A DNA stretch of 19,734 nt, taken from the NCBI GenBank assembly GCA_033296885.1, contig MU864110.1, forward strand, positions 1 to 19,734. The letters are read 5' to 3'. The translations under genes were made by a program, and so were the position numbers. Under the pieces are notes generated by a model. It did no database searches. It had not been told where the DNA came from and saw nothing but the letters and a program-made list of their open reading frames with translations. The DNA is from Triangularia verruculosa. Lineage: Eukaryota > Ascomycota > Sordariomycetes > Sordariales > Podosporaceae. Positions 17,530 to 19,734 of this stretch are shown here, one piece after another (within the stretch, counting starts at the first letter, position 1; every line of letters begins with the position of its first letter).

Positions 17530-18450
17530 ACCTAGGTACCTAATAATCCTTTTTAAAGTGACCTATCTTCCTACAATTAAAGTATTTAAGGTTGCCTTTA
17601 CCTTGGCCCTGGCCTTAAGGTACTTACCGTTAAACTACGTTAACTTTTATAGGCTCTGCGTAGGTGGTTCCGGAGTAACTGGTATCTAGGTACTGTCTTT
17701 TTTTCTTGTCGTTTAAACGGTAAGTCCTATAGAAACTCCGAGTGCCCTTTTTCTCTCTACAACGCTGAAATTACCTATCGTCGATATATATAGCTATAGC
17801 GATATACTTATCGATAATATCGGGTCTTAACTCCTTATATAACTTATCTTTTACTTCTTCTTTAAAACCATTATAGAAGAGCTACATTAATCCTTCATCG
17901 TTGATCTCGCTGCGTAAGCTGTCGATCTTAAATATAGCTACATAGTCAGCTGATAAGTACGTCTAGCGCAGGCCTGCGAGCCTCTCCTGGGCACGCCTGC
18001 CCTCATCGTACTCCCCAAACACTTCCTTAAGCCTAGCTTCGAACCTCCGGTAACTCCGGAAATACTAGACCGTAATATCCTTACAATCGGAGGCCTAGGC
18101 TTTATAATAATCGTTTAAAATAGGTTTGAATTATACGAGTGCTCTTTCCTTAAGTTTAGTAGTTACAAATAATACCTTAGACTCTTCGGTAGTAAATATA
18201 TCTAGGTAGTAACGAAAATAGGTTTTAAGCTAGATTAGGAATCCTTTAAGCTCCCCTTTTTCTTTACTATAATGCTCCGGTACTAGGAACTTAGCTACTT
18301 ACTTAGGGATAAAGTTAATCGCGATAATCTAGTCCTCTGCCTACTGAGTCTTGCCTTCGAGCTCCTTAATATGTACGACGAGTTACTCGAAAGTGGTGAT
18401 CTCTGGTATAGTGGTCTATCCTGTAGTGGACGGTGTAGCGGGTACGCTAC
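17530..18450 (-). pseudogene. gag of chromovirus copy 3 (capsid and zinc knuckle)
   Basis: The frame read through stops matches the Ty3-type retrotransposon gag domain: GELKGFLI.LKTYFRYYLD, KVLFVTTKLKERALV, then FEARLKEVFGEYDEG, QERLAGLR, then LFYNGFKEEVKDKLY and IDKYIAIAIYIDDR. A single CX2CX4HX4C knuckle follows at 17543-17584 and now reads YFNCRKIGHFKKDY, with first and last Cys changed to Tyr. Gag builds the particle and packages RNA. About 1.2 kb with no motif I can name (16300-17530) separates it from protease. Whether gag and pol were one frame cannot be told. Confidence 0.85.
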
Positions 18451-18538
18451 CTATCTGAACGTTCTCGTGGTCGGCTATAGTAGTAGTAAGGTAGCCTTTA
18501 ACTTATCTGTGATAAAGTTGAAGTGAGTATATAACGTA

Positions 18539-18982
18539 TAGCGAACTTCTATCTAGAACCTCTAAAAGGGATGTTAGTTAAAAGTACTTCTAAATAATCC
18601 TAGTTCAATATAGCTAAATAGTATATAATAAATAGCTTATTTTAATTACAATAATTAAGATATTAACGATTATAACTTATATTGTATACTACAGAACTAT
18701 CTACTAATTATCTAGTTCCTCCGTATATATAGACCTTTCTTTACTATACTTAGTTTGCTTAGTACTTAAGTATACTAAGTACTTTGCTTAGTTCCTAAGC
18801 GTATTGAGCATTCTGCTTACTCTGCTTAGTACCTGAGCGTACTAAGCACTTGTCCTATCCTCCTGATTGGCTCCGCTGGGTCACCGGTATCCACTGGTGA
18901 TCCAACTCCTACTAGTTGTCGTTCTATACTAATGATTGGCTGGTGGTGCGCCCCGCGCCCTACCTATGTCAGGACCGTGACA
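18539..18982 (-). repeat. 5' LTR of chromovirus copy 3
   Basis: This LTR is 444 bp. The right edge keeps GTGACA (TGTCAC on the minus strand) and the left edge is TAGCGAAC. A TATA-like box is at about 18723-18732 and palindromic repeats at about 18754-18849. The U3 half is only lightly RIPed (GCTCCGCTGGGTCACCGG), while the half next to gag is heavily RIPed. Confidence 0.92.
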
Positions 18983-19642
18983 CTATACCCTTAATCCACT
19001 TTAAAACCCTAAAATGCTATATATAAACTTTATAATGTTTAAATACTAATATTTTAATTTTATAATTCCGTTATTATATTTTAAATTCCTTAAAATTAAT
19101 AATTTACTATAGCCGAATAACCTTAAAAATAGTAAATCTTATAAAAATCTTTACTTTAATTATTTATAACTTTTCCGGACTTTAATAATATCCGGAGTTT
19201 ATTCGATTTCATTACTATAATAAACTATTTTAACTTTTAATAATCGGTTATTAACTTTTTTTAAAAAAATAATGAAATTACAATACTTTTAAAAATATTT
19301 CTATTATTTATAAATAAAATAATTATATAAATATAATATAAATACTCTACTATTTAAACGGAATTCAATCGGATTTAAAAGGAAATTAAATAATATTATA
19401 ATACTTTAATTTAATATTAATTCCGTACCCTAAACTTTACTTTAATTAAATTAATTATATTTTAAATCTTTTAATTTCCTTAACCTTAAATTCATTAACT
19501 TTAGACCTTCTTTATTATAACGCCTTTCATTACCTTTACTATAATATTAAATCCTTTATATCCCTTTATTACCGAATTAATATATATTTACCCTTATAAT
19601 ATAAAGCCTTATATTTTTATTAAATAAAATCAAGTTAATATA
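18983..19642. other. AT-rich RIPed stretch, no recognisable gene
   Basis: These 660 bp to the right of LTR 4 are extremely AT-rich with stops in all frames. I find no retroelement or transposase motif and no resumption of the copy 2 sequence that a simple nested insertion would need. It is probably the right part of the DNA entered by the gypsy compound. Confidence 0.5.
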
Positions 19643-19734
19643 TTTTTGAAGGTCTAAGTAGGCCTCGGTGCCTCCGTAGTAGCCCACTAGCGAAAGAATT
19701 GGTAAGGAGCGTAGGCGTAATAAGTAGGTAAGAA
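19643..19734 (-). repeat. 92-bp repeat, right copy of an inverted pair
   Basis: This is the reverse complement of 7003-7094 with one mismatch, GC-normal, and cut by the window end, so its full length is unknown. Together with the left copy it brackets the 7095-19642 interval. Confidence 0.93.

Larger units (their letters stand above)
11517..18982 (-). mobile_element. full-length Ty3/Gypsy chromovirus copy 3, RIPed
   Basis: This 7466-bp element on the minus strand has LTRs of 445 bp (3', 11517-11961) and 444 bp (5', 18539-18982). The order (right to left) is gag with CCHC, protease, RT, RNase H, integrase and chromodomain, the layout of fungal chromoviruses such as MAGGY or Skippy. Between chromodomain and 3' LTR lies ~900 bp with an antisense frame and a tRNA-like sequence, unusual for the group. 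Flanking pentamers are ATATA (left) and CTATA (right), not a clean duplication. Every domain carries stops. Two catalytic Asp codons (RT 15192-15194, RNase H 14751-14753) are now Asn, so it is not autonomous. Confidence 0.93.

Noticed and set aside
18500..18538. tRNA primer-binding site next to the 5' LTR
   Set aside because: The minus-strand sequence after the LTR (TACGTTATATACTCAC) has no TGG-starting complement to a tRNA 3' end that I can recognise. RIP may have erased it, or priming is by another mechanism.
11517..18982. Copy 3 as a simple nested insertion in copy 2 with target duplication
   Set aside because: The rest of copy 2 does not resume after 18982, and the flanking pentamers (ATATA, CTATA) do not match exactly.

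Overview
The window looks like an AT-rich, repeat-filled compartment of a filamentous ascomycete (Pezizomycotina) genome. Almost every repeated segment carries the marks of repeat-induced point mutation (RIP): copies differ mainly by C/T and G/A, TpA is in excess, and TAG/TAA stops stand where Trp or Gln is expected. I find no intact host gene. The content is decayed transposable elements plus a few stretches that RIP has barely touched.

Layout. 1-90: short non-RIPed DNA. 91-3692: 5' half (gag, protease, 5' LTR) of a minus-strand Ty3/Gypsy chromovirus, cut at about 91. A solo LTR of a diverged, plus-oriented relative sits inside it at 1102-1526 with a perfect 5-bp target duplication. 3693-4482: AT-rich spacer. 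4485-6347: a complete but inactivated Fot1/pogo-type DNA transposon with 47-bp inverted repeats, TA duplication, DD35D triad and a C-terminal CCHC knuckle. 6540-7100: a GC-normal island with a 70-bp tandem duplication; its last 92 bp recur inverted at the window's right end. 7105-7873: AT-rich. 7874-11516: chromovirus copy 2, which keeps the 3' LTR, 3' region, chromodomain, integrase and RNase H but ends in the RT-RNase H connection. 11517-18982: full-length chromovirus copy 3 (7.47 kb), with 445/444-bp LTRs and recognisable gag, CCHC, protease, RT, RNase H, integrase and chromodomain, all interrupted by stops. 18983-19642: AT-rich. 19643-19734: the inverted 92-bp repeat.

The most unusual content is in the chromovirus 3' region, between chromodomain and 3' LTR. 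In copies 2 and 3 this holds (i) an antisense (plus-strand) decayed reading frame of 210 codons, the same length in both copies with its final stop at the same position, and (ii) about 45 bp after it, a 70-nt plus-strand sequence with tRNA cloverleaf arms and an internal box B (GGTTCGA..CC). Both were therefore part of the element before these copies separated. The LTR U3 also has 29-bp repeats that are each near-palindromic hairpins. The diverged solo LTR has hairpins of different sequence at the same place.

All coordinates of decayed protein domains are approximate, because reading frames were followed through stops by eye. No database search was possible.
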